A stretch of DNA of 64,000 nucleotides from CAZLKN01 sp964560135 (GCA_964560135.1 CAZLKN010000007.1:17927-81926); one strand, 5' to 3'. Shown: positions 52,037-60,577, counted from the first letter of the stretch. The notes: generated by a model from the letters alone, not told the origin. Numbers and translations are program-made.

Positions 52037-52867
52037 ATGTTCATCTTCCGGGTGTTGTGCGCGATGCTTCTTATCGGTGTCGCGGCGGCGTGCGCGGGGG
52101 AGCCGGATGGACCCGCCGCAGGGACGGCAGATCCGGCAGCGACGAGAACACGTGTCGGCGATCCGACGCCTGGCGGTTCACCGTCGACGGGTGATCGTGC
52201 AGGTCGGGAGCTCGGTCAGGACGAGCCGGAAGGTCGAGGAGAGCCCCCGAGCGAGCCCCGGACCCGTTCGGAACAACCAGCGTGCGGGCCCGAAGCGTCC
52301 GGGGGAGTCGCCGGAAAGGGCTCCAGCCGCGATGCGATAACGGTCACCCAAGCGCAGGATTGGATGCCCTACCGACCGTTCTACGTGCACGATCCGTGTG
52401 AGGCTACGGGATCCGGCCGTGTATTGCTGCTGGGCCTCGGGGCGGCGCAATGGGACGAAGGGAAACCTCGGGTGCGCTACACGGCTTCCATCTGGCAAGA
52501 TCCATCGGCCGAGTTTCCCAGCTACCGGAGCCTGGATCTTGTGGGCCAGGGGTCCATCGTGTTCGAGTCGGCCATGCACACGCGCTCGGCCCGCGGCGAG
52601 TTCTTGTATCCGTCCTACGACGACTACGAGCCGATCATGGTGCGTGGGGACACACGCGCGTACCTTCGGGAGAGCTACGTGGCCTGCGAGGAGATGGAAG
52701 ACCGTGAATCCTGGCAAGGATGCGGTAACCATGACGTGCGCAGCATCTTCTGGTCAACGGATCTGCCGACCGGAGGACAGATCATCTACCGGTCGTACTC
52801 GGATCCGACGATCCACGAACTGGAGCAGATCCTGGCCGGCATCGACCGGCTCGTCCAGGTCGACTGA
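52037..52867 (+). CDS. Putative lipoprotein between the two tRNA genes (276 aa)
   Basis: ATG at 52037 with GGGAGG upstream. The signal peptide ends in a lipobox-like VAAAC (Cys about 20). Residues 21-95 are a Pro/Gly/Glu-rich spacer; the rest is a compact domain with four Cys (ACGPE, HDPCEA, VACEEM, GCGNHD) and aromatic motifs (MPYRPFYVH, YPSYDDYEP). I do not recognise the family. Its codon use is less strictly G+C-ending than the neighbours, and it sits in a tRNA-flanked slot, both consistent with a later arrival. Confidence 0.75.
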   Translation: MFIFRVLCAMLLIGVAAACAGEPDGPAAGTADPAATRTRVGDPTPGGSPSTGDRAGRELGQDEPEGRGEPPSEPRTRSEQPACGPEASGGVAGKGSSRDAITVTQAQDWMPYRPFYVHDPCEATGSGRVLLLGLGAAQWDEGKPRVRYTASIWQDPSAEFPSYRSLDLVGQGSIVFESAMHTRSARGEFLYPSYDDYEPIMVRGDTRAYLRESYVACEEMEDRESWQGCGNHDVRSIFWSTDLPTGGQIIYRSYSDPTIHELEQILAGIDRLVQVD

Positions 52868-53028
52868 AATCGCAGCGCCCTCGAGCCCGAGCGAGCAGAT
52901 GAGGGCGTCGGGTAGGAGATTCCCCGACGACGCACGGGCCAGGGTCGTCGGCTATCTTGGGAGCCGAACGGTCGGCCGGCGTTCAGAGCGGCGTGACCGG
53001 ATTCACGAGAGGTGGCGGGAGGTAGAGG

Positions 53029-53187
53029 ATGGCGAAGAAGAAGCAGTGGTTCCTGTTGGGTGCGCTCGGAACCCTCGTGGGCTTGGCCGTGAAGGCCCTC
53101 AAGGGCCGGCGGCAGGAGCACGTGGAGCTCGGCCGCTGGGAGGAGCCGCCCCCCGCCACGAGCGAAGGCGAGGAAGCAGCCTCGTAG
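53029..53187 (+). CDS. Small one-span membrane protein (52 aa)
   Basis: ATG at 53029 with GGGAGG upstream; 52 residues ending at TAG 53185. Lys-rich start (MAKKKQW), one hydrophobic helix (FLLGALGTLVGLAVKAL), a basic patch, then an acidic tail (EGEEAAS). Small membrane peptides of this shape are common in actinobacteria; function unknown. It ends 17 bp before tRNA-Ala. Confidence 0.7.
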   Translation: MAKKKQWFLLGALGTLVGLAVKALKGRRQEHVELGRWEEPPPATSEGEEAAS

Positions 53188-53204
53188 CCGTCCTTCGCCC
53201 TTCC

Positions 53205-53277
53205 GGGGATGTAGCTCAGGTGGTAGAGCGCCGCCTTTGCAAGGCGGAGGTCAGGGGTTCGAATCCCCTCATCTCCA
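53205..53277 (+). tRNA. tRNA-Ala (anticodon TGC)
   Basis: 73-nt cloverleaf. Acceptor GGGGATG pairs with CATCTCC (one G-T), discriminator A; D-arm TAGCTCAGGTGGTAGAGC; anticodon loop TTTGCAA; T-arm GGTTCGAATCC. CCA not encoded. Confidence 0.97.
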
Positions 53278-53330
53278 CGTTCGCAAGCATTCGAACCAGC
53301 GCCCGGCCGGCTCGTCGCCGTCGGGCGCTC

Positions 53331-53359
53331 GTATATACGCATCTTCGCTGATATATACT
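53331..53359 (+). promoter_or_regulatory. vapBC promoter with two TATATAC operator half-sites
   Basis: GTATATAC (53331-53338) and ATATATAC (53351-53358) are 20 bp apart; the second overlaps a consensus-like -10, TATACT (53354-53359). The predicted start falls at or next to the A of the vapB ATG (53366), and there is no Shine-Dalgarno, so the mRNA is probably leaderless. The repeats are good candidates for the VapB operator. Confidence 0.55.
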
Positions 53360-53365
53360 TTCGCC

Positions 53366-53560
53366 ATGAAGAAGCGTCTGGTCGAGATTGACGAGGCGGC
53401 CCTGGCGGCCGCTCGGGCCGAGCTGGGGACCCGGACCATCAAGGAAACGGTCAACGAGGCGCTCCGGCGGGCGGGTCGCGAACGGGATGCCGAAGTCGAG
53501 CGCGCGCTCGACGTGCTCTCCAGCGCTCGGATCACCGATCGTGAGGACGCGTGGCGCTGA
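53366..53560 (+). CDS. vapB: VapB-type antitoxin
   Basis: 64 residues. N-terminal MKKRLVEIDEAALAAARAELGTRTIKETVNEALRR fits the short ribbon-helix-helix VapB antitoxins of actinobacteria; the C-terminal part (VLSSARITDREDAWR) is the toxin-neutralising tail. Overlaps the toxin start by 10 nt. Should repress its own promoter with VapC. Confidence 0.88.
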   Translation: MKKRLVEIDEAALAAARAELGTRTIKETVNEALRRAGRERDAEVERALDVLSSARITDREDAWR

Positions 53561-53964
53561 CCCATCTGGTCGACACGAGCGTCCTCAACAGGCTGCAGCA
53601 CGAGAAGGTCCGCGGGGTGGTGCAGCCGTTGGCCGAGACGGGACGGCTCGCGCGAGCCGGGATCTCCGATCTGGAGATCGGGTTCTCAGCGAGGAACGCT
53701 CGTGAGTGGGACCGGTTGATCGGGGCGCTCGCGGTCTTCGCCCTCATCGAGACGACGGTCTTGCATGTCCGGCGCGCTCGCCAGGTGCAACGGCTGCTCG
53801 CCTCGAAGAGCCAGCGCGGACGGAAGATACCCGATCTTCTCGTCGCGGCAGCCGCCGAGGAGGCCGGTCTGATCGTTCTTCACTACGACGCCGACTTCGA
53901 CCAGATTTCACGAGCTACCGGCCAACGATGTGAATGGGTCGTGCTCGCGGGCAGTATCGATTGA
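53551..53964 (+). CDS. vapC: VapC-type PIN-domain ribonuclease toxin
   Basis: 137 residues from a GTG inside the vapB end. PIN acidic residues are present: Asp8 (LVDTSVL), Glu42 (SDLEIGF), Asp95 (KIPDLLVAA) and Asp114/116 (HYDADFD). Mg-dependent endoribonuclease, in many cases directed at tRNA or 23S rRNA. Sits 89 bp after tRNA-Ala with its antitoxin; no integrase nearby. Appears intact. Confidence 0.9.
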   Translation: MALTHLVDTSVLNRLQHEKVRGVVQPLAETGRLARAGISDLEIGFSARNAREWDRLIGALAVFALIETTVLHVRRARQVQRLLASKSQRGRKIPDLLVAAAAEEAGLIVLHYDADFDQISRATGQRCEWVVLAGSID

Positions 53965-54136
53965 CCCGCTTCGGGTGTGGTCCGGCCCCCTTGACCGGCC
54001 GCCGGATGGGCCGATACTCCGGGTGTTCCTCGGGCGGAGGTCCGCCTTCGTGTACGTAGTCCCCCGGTAGCCCGACTAGTCCTTTTGGACCCCCCAAAAC
54101 CCCCCGGCAACCCTATGGGCGGAGGTCTGAGGTCTG

Positions 54137-54177
54137 CGTACGGTGGGAATGCCTGTAAGGACACCGTACGAGGAGGG
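54137..54177 (+). promoter_or_regulatory. Leader hairpin abutting the ribosome binding site of the sigma-factor gene
   Basis: CGTACGGTG (54137-54145) and CACCGTACG (54162-54170) form a perfect 9-bp stem with a 16-nt loop. The Shine-Dalgarno AGGAGGG (54171-54177) follows at once, 6 nt before the GTG. The fold could stack on or expose the binding site. Upstream (53965-54136) are further small hairpins (GGCGGA-gg-TCCGCC; GTCC-TTTT-GGAC) and no gene. Confidence 0.5.
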
Positions 54178-54183
54178 TTCGCC

Positions 54184-54942
54184 GTGACCACACTAGCCGC
54201 ACCATCCGAGCAGTTCACGGGCCACGACGTCGAAGAGCGCAACGCGGTCGTGCTCGAGAACTACGGGCTCGTCCAGCGCTTGGCCAACCGCGTCGCCTCG
54301 ACGTATGGCCTGCCCACCGGGATGGAGGCCGCCGATCTCGTCTCGCACGGCGTCCTCGGCCTCGTGGAGGCCTGGGAACGCTTCGACCCGGACCGTGGAG
54401 TGCCCTTCGAGGCCTACGCGGTCCCCCGGGTGCGCGGGGCGATCGTGGACGCGATCCGCCGGATCGACTGGGTTCCCCGCAAGGTCAGGGCCCGCGCGCG
54501 GCGCCTCGACGAGGCGCAGGCGACCCTCACGAACAAGCTCGGACGGGCTCCGTCCCGCGACGAGCTCGAGGAGCAGGTGGGATCGGATGCGACGCAGACG
54601 AAGCGGAGCCGGCTGCCGGCGACGCTGCTGGCGCTGGACTCCACGGTCGGCGGCAGCGCCGACGGCGACGGCAACGTGGTCGGGGACATGCTCGCGGATG
54701 CGCATGTGGAACAGCCCGGGTCGGCGATCATGGACGCGGAGCTGCGCCGCCAGCTCATGGGTGCCCTCAACCGGCTGAACGAGCGCGAGAAGCTGATCGT
54801 CACCCTGTACTACTTCCAGGGTGTGCCGCTGGCGGACATCGCGAAGATCCTCGGTGTCACCGAATCCCGTGTCTCGCAGCTGCACATGCGGGCGCTGCAG
54901 ACGATGCGATCCCGGATCGATGAAGAGGATCAGTCGGCGTAG
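54184..54942 (+). CDS. FliA/WhiG-type alternative sigma factor
   Basis: 252 residues from a GTG after AGGAGGG. Regions 1.2-2: ENYGLVQRLANRVAS, ADLVSHGVLGLVEAWERFDPDRGVPFEAYAVPRVRGAIVD; then RIDWVPRKVRARAR as in FliA and WhiG. Region 3: KLGRAPSRDELEEQVG. Region 4: LNEREKLIVTLYYFQGVPLADIAKILGVTESRVSQLH. WhiG controls sporulation and FliA controls flagella; the window has neither set of genes, so targets are unknown. Ends with a 13-nt convergent overlap with the next gene. Confidence 0.92.
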   Translation: MTTLAAPSEQFTGHDVEERNAVVLENYGLVQRLANRVASTYGLPTGMEAADLVSHGVLGLVEAWERFDPDRGVPFEAYAVPRVRGAIVDAIRRIDWVPRKVRARARRLDEAQATLTNKLGRAPSRDELEEQVGSDATQTKRSRLPATLLALDSTVGGSADGDGNVVGDMLADAHVEQPGSAIMDAELRRQLMGALNRLNEREKLIVTLYYFQGVPLADIAKILGVTESRVSQLHMRALQTMRSRIDEEDQSA

Positions 54943-56153
54943 CGGGCCGTGCCGTCGGAGGAGGCGCGCCTCTCCGCGACCGCGTCGGCGAGATCCGACA
55001 GGAAGGCGTCGGCGACGCCCGCGTGGACCGGGCTCACCATCATGTGGAGGGCGTCGGGTCGCTGGTTGCGGTCCAGGCGCCAGCCGCGGTCCTGCATCGC
55101 GTCGCCGATCCCGAAGACGTCCCCGGTGGCGGTGAAGGCGAACACGCTCATGTCCGGCTCGCCGAGCACGCGCAGTCCGTCGATGGCCGCGATCCCGTCG
55201 AGCAGGGTCCGGGTGGTGTCGCGGACCGTGCGCGCCAGCCGCAGGTACCCGTCCTCCCCCAGGTAGCGCATCACGGCCCAGGCGGCGGCGATCGGGCCCC
55301 CGCCCCGCGCGCCGGCCACCCCACGGGTTCCGTACAGGCCCCCCGGCCAGTCGCCGTAGGCATAGGTCTGGTGACGGGCGTGGGCCTTGTCGCGGTGGAG
55401 CAGCACCGAGGCGCCCTTGGCCGTGTACCCGTACTTGTGGACGTCCGCGGTGATCGACGTGACGCCGGGAACCCGGAAGTCGAAGGGGGGAACGTCCTCG
55501 CCGAGGCGCTCCCAGAAGGGCAGCATGAATCCGCCGAGGCAGGCGTCGGTGTGGAAGGCCACCCCGCGTTCGTCCGCGGCCCCCGCGAGCTCCGGGACCG
55601 GGTCGAGGACGCCGTGGGGGTAGCCGGGGGCCGAGCCCACGACGAGCACCGTCCGGTCGGTCAGCGCCTCGCGGACCGCCGCCACGTCGGCGCGCAGGTC
55701 GTCGCCCACCGGCGTGTGCACCATGCGGACGCCGAGCAGGTGCGCCGCCTTGTCGAAGGCCGGGTGCGCGCTCACGGGGGCCACGACCTCGGGCTCCGTG
55801 ACGCCCCGCTCGGCGACCGCGCGGTCGCGGGCGGTCTTGAGCGCCATCAGGATGCTCTCCGAGCCCCCGGAGGTCAGTGAGCCCCGGGCGCCCTCGGGGG
55901 CGTGGAGGAGCGAGGCCGTCATGTCCACGACCTCCTGCTCGAGGGTGCGCAGGCTCGGGAAGGCGAAGGGGTTGAGGGCATTCTCGAACAGGTAGGTCGC
56001 GTAAGCGTCGCGCACCACGGCGTCCACGTCGTCGCCGGCGTGGTAGACGAGGCTGAAGGTCCGGCCCCCGTGCCAGTCCGCGTCGCCGCGCTTCAGCTCC
56101 TCCAAGTGCGCGAGCAGCTCCTCGCGGACCATGCCGCGCCGAGGAAGCTCCAT
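54930..56153 (-). CDS. PLP-dependent group II decarboxylase / sphingosine-phosphate-lyase-like enzyme
   Basis: 407 residues from the ATG at 56153 after GGAGGGAGG. Fold-type I PLP enzyme: NALNPFAFPSLRTLEQEVV, LTSGGSESILMAL, AHPAFDKAA, HTDACLGGF, and the PLP-lysine segment ITADVHKYGYTAKGASVLL, which is like that of S1P lyase (DPL1). Substrates could be a long-chain-base phosphate, glutamate or another amino acid. The active-site Lys is present. Its 3' end overlaps the sigma factor gene tail to tail by 13 nt. Confidence 0.88.
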   Translation of the reverse strand: MELPRRGMVREELLAHLEELKRGDADWHGGRTFSLVYHAGDDVDAVVRDAYATYLFENALNPFAFPSLRTLEQEVVDMTASLLHAPEGARGSLTSGGSESILMALKTARDRAVAERGVTEPEVVAPVSAHPAFDKAAHLLGVRMVHTPVGDDLRADVAAVREALTDRTVLVVGSAPGYPHGVLDPVPELAGAADERGVAFHTDACLGGFMLPFWERLGEDVPPFDFRVPGVTSITADVHKYGYTAKGASVLLHRDKAHARHQTYAYGDWPGGLYGTRGVAGARGGGPIAAAWAVMRYLGEDGYLRLARTVRDTTRTLLDGIAAIDGLRVLGEPDMSVFAFTATGDVFGIGDAMQDRGWRLDRNQRPDALHMMVSPVHAGVADAFLSDLADAVAERRASSDGTARYAD

Positions 56154-56237
56154 GGCCTCCCTCCTTCTCTCGCCCGGCCCGGAGCCTACCAACGCGCCGG
56201 TTTGCCGCGGGGGGGCCCGCCGCGCAGACTGGCGACC

Positions 56238-57755
56238 ATGGGAGGCCCGCGCGACGCCGCCACGGTGATCCTGGCCCGGCCCACCGGGGACGGCGGCTAC
56301 GAGGTGCTGCTGACCCGGCGCCCAGAGTCGATGCGCTTCATGGGCGGGATGTACGTCTTCCCGGGCGGCGCCCTCGACGACGCGGACAGCCTCGACGACC
56401 TCGCCGTCCGCTCGGCCCTCAGCCGTGAGGATGCCCGTGACCGACTCGGTGAGGACCTCGATCCCGCCCGGGCCCTCGGTCTGTACTGCTGCGGGCTGCG
56501 GGAGGTCTTCGAGGAGGTCGGCGTGCTGCTGGCCCGCACCGCCGACGGCCGGCCGGTCGACCCGGCCGCCGTGCGCGACCGCTACGCGCCCCGCCGCCAC
56601 GAGATCGCCGACGACGCCGCGTCCTTCGCCCGGTTCCTGGGGGCCGAGGATCTTGTGCTGGCCACCGATCTGCTGGTCGGCCACGGCCGGCTCGTTACCC
56701 CCGAGATGTCGCCGATCCGCTTCGACGCACGCTTCTTCGCCGCCCCCTTCCCCGAGGGGCAGGAGCCGCTGCCGGATCGCGACGAGGTGTCCGAGGTGCG
56801 GTGGATCGGTCCGTCGGAGGCCATCCGCGCTGCCGGCGAGGAGCAGCTCGCGGTGCCGATCCCCACCATGGCGATCCTCCAGGGGCTGGCGGAGGTGCCC
56901 GGCTACGAGCAGCTCCTCCGTGGCGAGCGGCAGGTCAGAGAGATCATGGCGGCGGCGGTGTCGCCGCTAGTTTCACACGTGCTGGCCCCCAATCCGGGGC
57001 TGGCCACCGGGCCCGGCACGAACTCCTGGGTGGTCGGACGGGGCGAGGTGGCGATCATCGATCCCGCCGTTCCCGATCCCGTCTATATCGAGGTGCTCAC
57101 CCGCGAGGCCGGCAACCGCGGCGCGCCGAGACTGATCCTGCTCACCCACCTGCATCCCGACCATATCGGCGGGGCGGCGATCCTCGCCGCGCAGCTCGGC
57201 TGCGAGGTGGGGGCGTGGGAGGGCGCCGCCGCCGACGCCCCGTTCGTGACCCGTCCGATCGCCGACGGCGAGGAGATCCGGGTGGGCGGGGTGACGCTGC
57301 GTGCCCACCACACGCCCGGGCACGCCTCCCACCACCTGTGCTTCGAGCTCGTCGAGGAGCAGGCGCTGTTCGCCGGGGACGTGATCGCCGGGATCGGCAC
57401 CGTCGTCATCGCGCCGCCGGACGGCGACATGGCCGCCTACCTGACCACCCTGGAGCGGCTGCGGGGCCTCGGGGTCCGCCGGGTCTATCCCGGACACGGC
57501 CCGGTGATCGAGGACGGCCAGGAGAAGATCGCCGAATACGCCGCCCACCGCCGGGAGCGGGAGCGGCAGGTGCTGTCCGCCCTCGCCGACGGGCTGGACG
57601 CGATCCCGGCGATGGTGGAGCGGATCTACAGCGACGTCCCGGAGGCGCTGCATCGGATGGCCGAGATGTCGGTCCTCGCTCACCTGGAGATGCTGGAGCG
57701 CGAAGGACGGGTACGCAGAGAGGGGGACACATGGACGCTCGTCGGATCGCCGTGA
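56238..57755 (+). CDS. NUDIX hydrolase - metallo-beta-lactamase fusion protein
   Basis: 505 residues. Residues 1-225: NUDT19/RNUDIX-like domain (ILARPTGDGGYEVLLTRRPESMRFMGG, FPGG, Nudix box end LREVFEEVGVLL). Residues 245-450: metallo-beta-lactamase domain close to LACTB2 (THLHPDHIGG, HHTPGHASHH, LFAGDVIAG, PGHGPVI) followed by a winged-helix-like end. The first domain may split CoA or nucleotide diphosphates and the second may be a hydrolase of thioesters or RNA. A fusion implies linked reactions. It overlaps the next lipoprotein gene by 25 nt. Confidence 0.9.
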   Translation: MGGPRDAATVILARPTGDGGYEVLLTRRPESMRFMGGMYVFPGGALDDADSLDDLAVRSALSREDARDRLGEDLDPARALGLYCCGLREVFEEVGVLLARTADGRPVDPAAVRDRYAPRRHEIADDAASFARFLGAEDLVLATDLLVGHGRLVTPEMSPIRFDARFFAAPFPEGQEPLPDRDEVSEVRWIGPSEAIRAAGEEQLAVPIPTMAILQGLAEVPGYEQLLRGERQVREIMAAAVSPLVSHVLAPNPGLATGPGTNSWVVGRGEVAIIDPAVPDPVYIEVLTREAGNRGAPRLILLTHLHPDHIGGAAILAAQLGCEVGAWEGAAADAPFVTRPIADGEEIRVGGVTLRAHHTPGHASHHLCFELVEEQALFAGDVIAGIGTVVIAPPDGDMAAYLTTLERLRGLGVRRVYPGHGPVIEDGQEKIAEYAAHRRERERQVLSALADGLDAIPAMVERIYSDVPEALHRMAEMSVLAHLEMLEREGRVRREGDTWTLVGSP

Positions 57756-58843
57756 TCGCGGCCCTCGCGATCGTCGCTGGGGCATGCACGCCGGGGGCCG
57801 AGCGCGCCGCTCCGGAAGAGGCGCTGATCACCGAGCTTCCCCGGGTGTGCGGGAGCTTCGAGCCCGGCGGGGAGGCCGCCGTCACCTTCAGTGCCGACGG
57901 ACACCTCTACGCTGCCGCTCCGGACGGCGGCGAGGTCCGCTGTCTGGCCGAGGGCGTGACGGGACCGCTCGTCTGGGGGGCCGCAGCCGACCGGCTGCTC
58001 GCCGGCGACGCCGTGCTCCTCGCCTCGGGCTCCGGCGACCCGGTGCCGGCGGGGGCGGCGTCGGCGAACTGGTCGCGGCCCACGGGACGGGCTCTGGTCT
58101 GGGTCGAGGAAGGCCGGCTGTGGAAGCGCCCCGCCGGGGGTGGGAGCGCTGAGGACATCTCCTTCCTCGCCCGCCACGACGAGGTGACCTACCACCCGGC
58201 GGGCACCCACATCGCGATCGTGGGCGAGGATGCCGGGGGCCGCTACGGGATCTTCCTCGCCACCAACCTCGGGACCGACGCGAGGCTCCTGGCGGAAGGG
58301 GAGACGGCCCGGGGGATCGGGGAGCTGACCTTCGACCGCTGGGGGTCGTCCCTGTTCTTCGTCGCCGATCACGGCGACGTCCACCACGTGCACGAGCTCG
58401 CCGTGGTTCACGAGGCCGATGCCGACCGGGAGACGCTCGAGATCCTGCACGAGTCGAGCGAGGAGCTCGCCAGCCTCGTCGTCGCCCCCTTCGATACCCG
58501 GCACATCACGTTCCGGGACGGCCCGTGCGCCGGGGCCTCCACGACCCGCAGGATCTTCCGTGGGCGCACCTTCGACGTCGGGGATGCGTTCGCGGGCCGG
58601 TCGACGGTGCCCGTGGGATGGGTCCCCGCCCCCAAGGTCGGGCAGGACGCCGAAGACGCTGCGCTCCTCATGCTCCTCGTGCGGGAGCGAGGCTGCGAGG
58701 GCCCCGGCGACCTGTACCTGTGGTCGACGGCGGAGGATTCGGCGACGCTGCTCGTCCGGGGTGTGGACGCCGCCACGGCGGCACACGCCAGCACGGACGT
58801 GCCACCGCCCCCGGAACCGGTCGATCGAAGGGTGGTCGCCTGA
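57731..58843 (+). CDS. Putative lipoprotein with beta-propeller-like repeats (370 aa)
   Basis: ATG at 57731 within the end of the NUDIX-MBL gene. The signal peptide ends in a lipobox (IVAGAC, Cys19). The mature part has WD/PD40-like strands: VTFSADGHLYAAAPDGGEV, LVWGAAADRLL, LVWVEEGRLWK, VTYHPAGTHIAIVGED, GIFLATNLGTDARLLAEG and LTFDRWGSSLFFVAD. Inferred outer-face membrane-anchored propeller; partner unknown. Translational overlap with the fusion enzyme is strong. Confidence 0.8.
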   Translation: MDARRIAVIAALAIVAGACTPGAERAAPEEALITELPRVCGSFEPGGEAAVTFSADGHLYAAAPDGGEVRCLAEGVTGPLVWGAAADRLLAGDAVLLASGSGDPVPAGAASANWSRPTGRALVWVEEGRLWKRPAGGGSAEDISFLARHDEVTYHPAGTHIAIVGEDAGGRYGIFLATNLGTDARLLAEGETARGIGELTFDRWGSSLFFVADHGDVHHVHELAVVHEADADRETLEILHESSEELASLVVAPFDTRHITFRDGPCAGASTTRRIFRGRTFDVGDAFAGRSTVPVGWVPAPKVGQDAEDAALLMLLVRERGCEGPGDLYLWSTAEDSATLLVRGVDAATAAHASTDVPPPPEPVDRRVVA

Positions 58844-58966
58844 TAGGCGACCCATCCGGCGGCCGGTCGGTCGCCACGGAGCAGGGCACCGGGGCCGGAA
58901 TCCTCCCTCCGGTGCGGTGTTTACTACAGTGGAGGTGTCACATTGTCCCGTCGCCGGAGGTACACC

Positions 58967-60151
58967 ATGCGTGAGGCCGTGATCGTGGAAGCCGTTCGGA
59001 CCCCTATGGGGAAGCGCAACGGCAAACTCAAGGACTGGCACCCCGTGGACCTGCTGGCCCACGCCCTGAAGGCGGCCGTCGAACGCACGGGCGTCGATCC
59101 GCTCCACGTCGACGACGTCATCGCAGGGTGCGTCTCTCAGGTCGGCGAGCAGACGCTGAACATCGCCCGCAACGCTTGGCTGGCGGCGGGTTTCCCGGTG
59201 GAGGTCCCTGGTACGACCGTCGACCGGCAGTGCGGCTCCTCCCAGCAGGCGATCCACTTCGCCGCGCAGGGCGTCATGGCCGGCGCCTACGACGTGGTGA
59301 TCGCGTGCGGGGTGGAACACATGACCCGTGTGCCGATGGGGTCCAGCGCCCAGAACGGACCCGGGTTCCCCTTCTCGCAGGCGTTGATGGATCGGTTCGA
59401 CATGATCCCGCAGGGCCTGTCGGCGGAGATGATCAACGACAAGTGGGGGATCGACCGCGACGAGCTCGACCGGCTCGGCTATCGGTCCCAGACCCTCGCA
59501 CGGCGCGCCACCGACCAGGGACACTTCGAGCGGGAGATCGTCCCCGTGCCGGTCACCCTCGAGGACGGCACGAAGGAGGAGATGGCCACCGACGAGGGCA
59601 TCCGGGACACGAGTCTCGAGAAGATGGCCGGGCTCAAGCCCGCATTCAAGCCTGAGGACGGCCGGGTGACGGCCGGGAACTCCTCCCAGATCACCGACGG
59701 CGCGGCGGCGGTCCTCATCACCACCCCCGAGCGGGCCGAGCAGCTGGGCCTGAAGCCGCGGGCGCGTTTCCACAGCTTCGCGCTGGCCGGATCCGACCCG
59801 GTGATCATGCTCACCGCGCCGATCCCGGCCACCCAGAAGGTGCTCAAGCGGGCCGAGCTGACCCTCGACGACGTGGACGTGGTCGAGATCAACGAGGCCT
59901 TCGCCTCCGTTCTCGTCGCCTGGCAGCGGGAGATGGGGCTCGGCGCCGACGAGGTGACCGGGCTGGACACCCAGAAGGTCAATCCCAACGGCGGGGCGAT
60001 CGCCCTCGGCCATCCGCTGGGCGCCTCGGGGGTGCGGCTGATGACCACGCTGCTGCACGAGCTCGAGCGTCGTGGGGGCCGGTTCGGTCTCCAGACGATG
60101 TGCGAGGGCGGCGGTCAAGCCAACGCGACCATCATCGAACGGATCACCTGA
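58967..60151 (+). CDS. Acetyl-CoA acyltransferase (thiolase)
   Basis: 394 residues; ATG at 58967 after GGAGG. Thiolase residues: acylated Cys89 (DRQCGSSQQAI), NEAFA, His in NPNGGAIALGHPLGASG and Cys in QTMCEGGGQAN. Acts in fatty-acid beta-oxidation or reverse Claisen condensation. No hydratase or dehydrogenase partner in the window. Followed after 3 bp by a small membrane protein gene. Confidence 0.95.
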   Translation: MREAVIVEAVRTPMGKRNGKLKDWHPVDLLAHALKAAVERTGVDPLHVDDVIAGCVSQVGEQTLNIARNAWLAAGFPVEVPGTTVDRQCGSSQQAIHFAAQGVMAGAYDVVIACGVEHMTRVPMGSSAQNGPGFPFSQALMDRFDMIPQGLSAEMINDKWGIDRDELDRLGYRSQTLARRATDQGHFEREIVPVPVTLEDGTKEEMATDEGIRDTSLEKMAGLKPAFKPEDGRVTAGNSSQITDGAAAVLITTPERAEQLGLKPRARFHSFALAGSDPVIMLTAPIPATQKVLKRAELTLDDVDVVEINEAFASVLVAWQREMGLGADEVTGLDTQKVNPNGGAIALGHPLGASGVRLMTTLLHELERRGGRFGLQTMCEGGGQANATIIERIT

Positions 60152-60154
60152 CAG

Positions 60155-60559
60155 GTGACCGAATCTGAACGCACCACGACGGGGGGCCACGAGGCCCCCC
60201 GTCCGCGTGCACGGGCGGCAGGTCGTCTCGTGGGGCTGCTGGTGACCGCCGTCCTGGGCGTCGGCGTTGCGATCCTGATCGGGCGCCTGCCCGCGGGGAC
60301 GGGGACCGGAGCGCTCGTGGTCCGTGCGTCTGTGGCACTCGGGATCGGCCTGATCCTGATCCTCGTCGTGGCGCGGATGCTCGGCGCCCTGACGACGCCG
60401 CCGCCGCCGTCGCCGCCCACGGTGGACGCCACCCCCGTGGACGTTGTCTACGTCTGCACGGTGTGTGGGACGCGGCTGCGCCTGGAGGTCGCCGCGACGG
60501 GCAAGGCGCCACGGCATTGCGGCGAGGAGATGGACGCCAAGGTCGACGCCGCGACCTGA
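60155..60559 (+). CDS. Two-span membrane protein with C-terminal zinc ribbon (134 aa)
   Basis: GTG at 60155, 3 bp after the thiolase. Polar Pro/Arg N-terminus, two membrane helices (VGLLVTAVLGVGVAILIG; ALVVRASVALGIGLILILVV), a Pro-rich bridge, and a ribbon-like end with CTVCGTRLRLEV and a later RHCGEEM, so Cys-x2-Cys and HC ligands. Function unknown; probably translationally linked to the thiolase. Confidence 0.75.
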   Translation: MTESERTTTGGHEAPRPRARAAGRLVGLLVTAVLGVGVAILIGRLPAGTGTGALVVRASVALGIGLILILVVARMLGALTTPPPPSPPTVDATPVDVVYVCTVCGTRLRLEVAATGKAPRHCGEEMDAKVDAAT

Positions 60560-60577
60560 TCGGTGTTGTCCCGGTGG

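Noticed and set aside
53965..54183. c-di-GMP (GEMM) riboswitch before the sigma gene
   Set aside because: I could not find the conserved CACGCACAGGGCAAACC-type helix or the GCAAAGCC/GGTAGGC receptor pairing.
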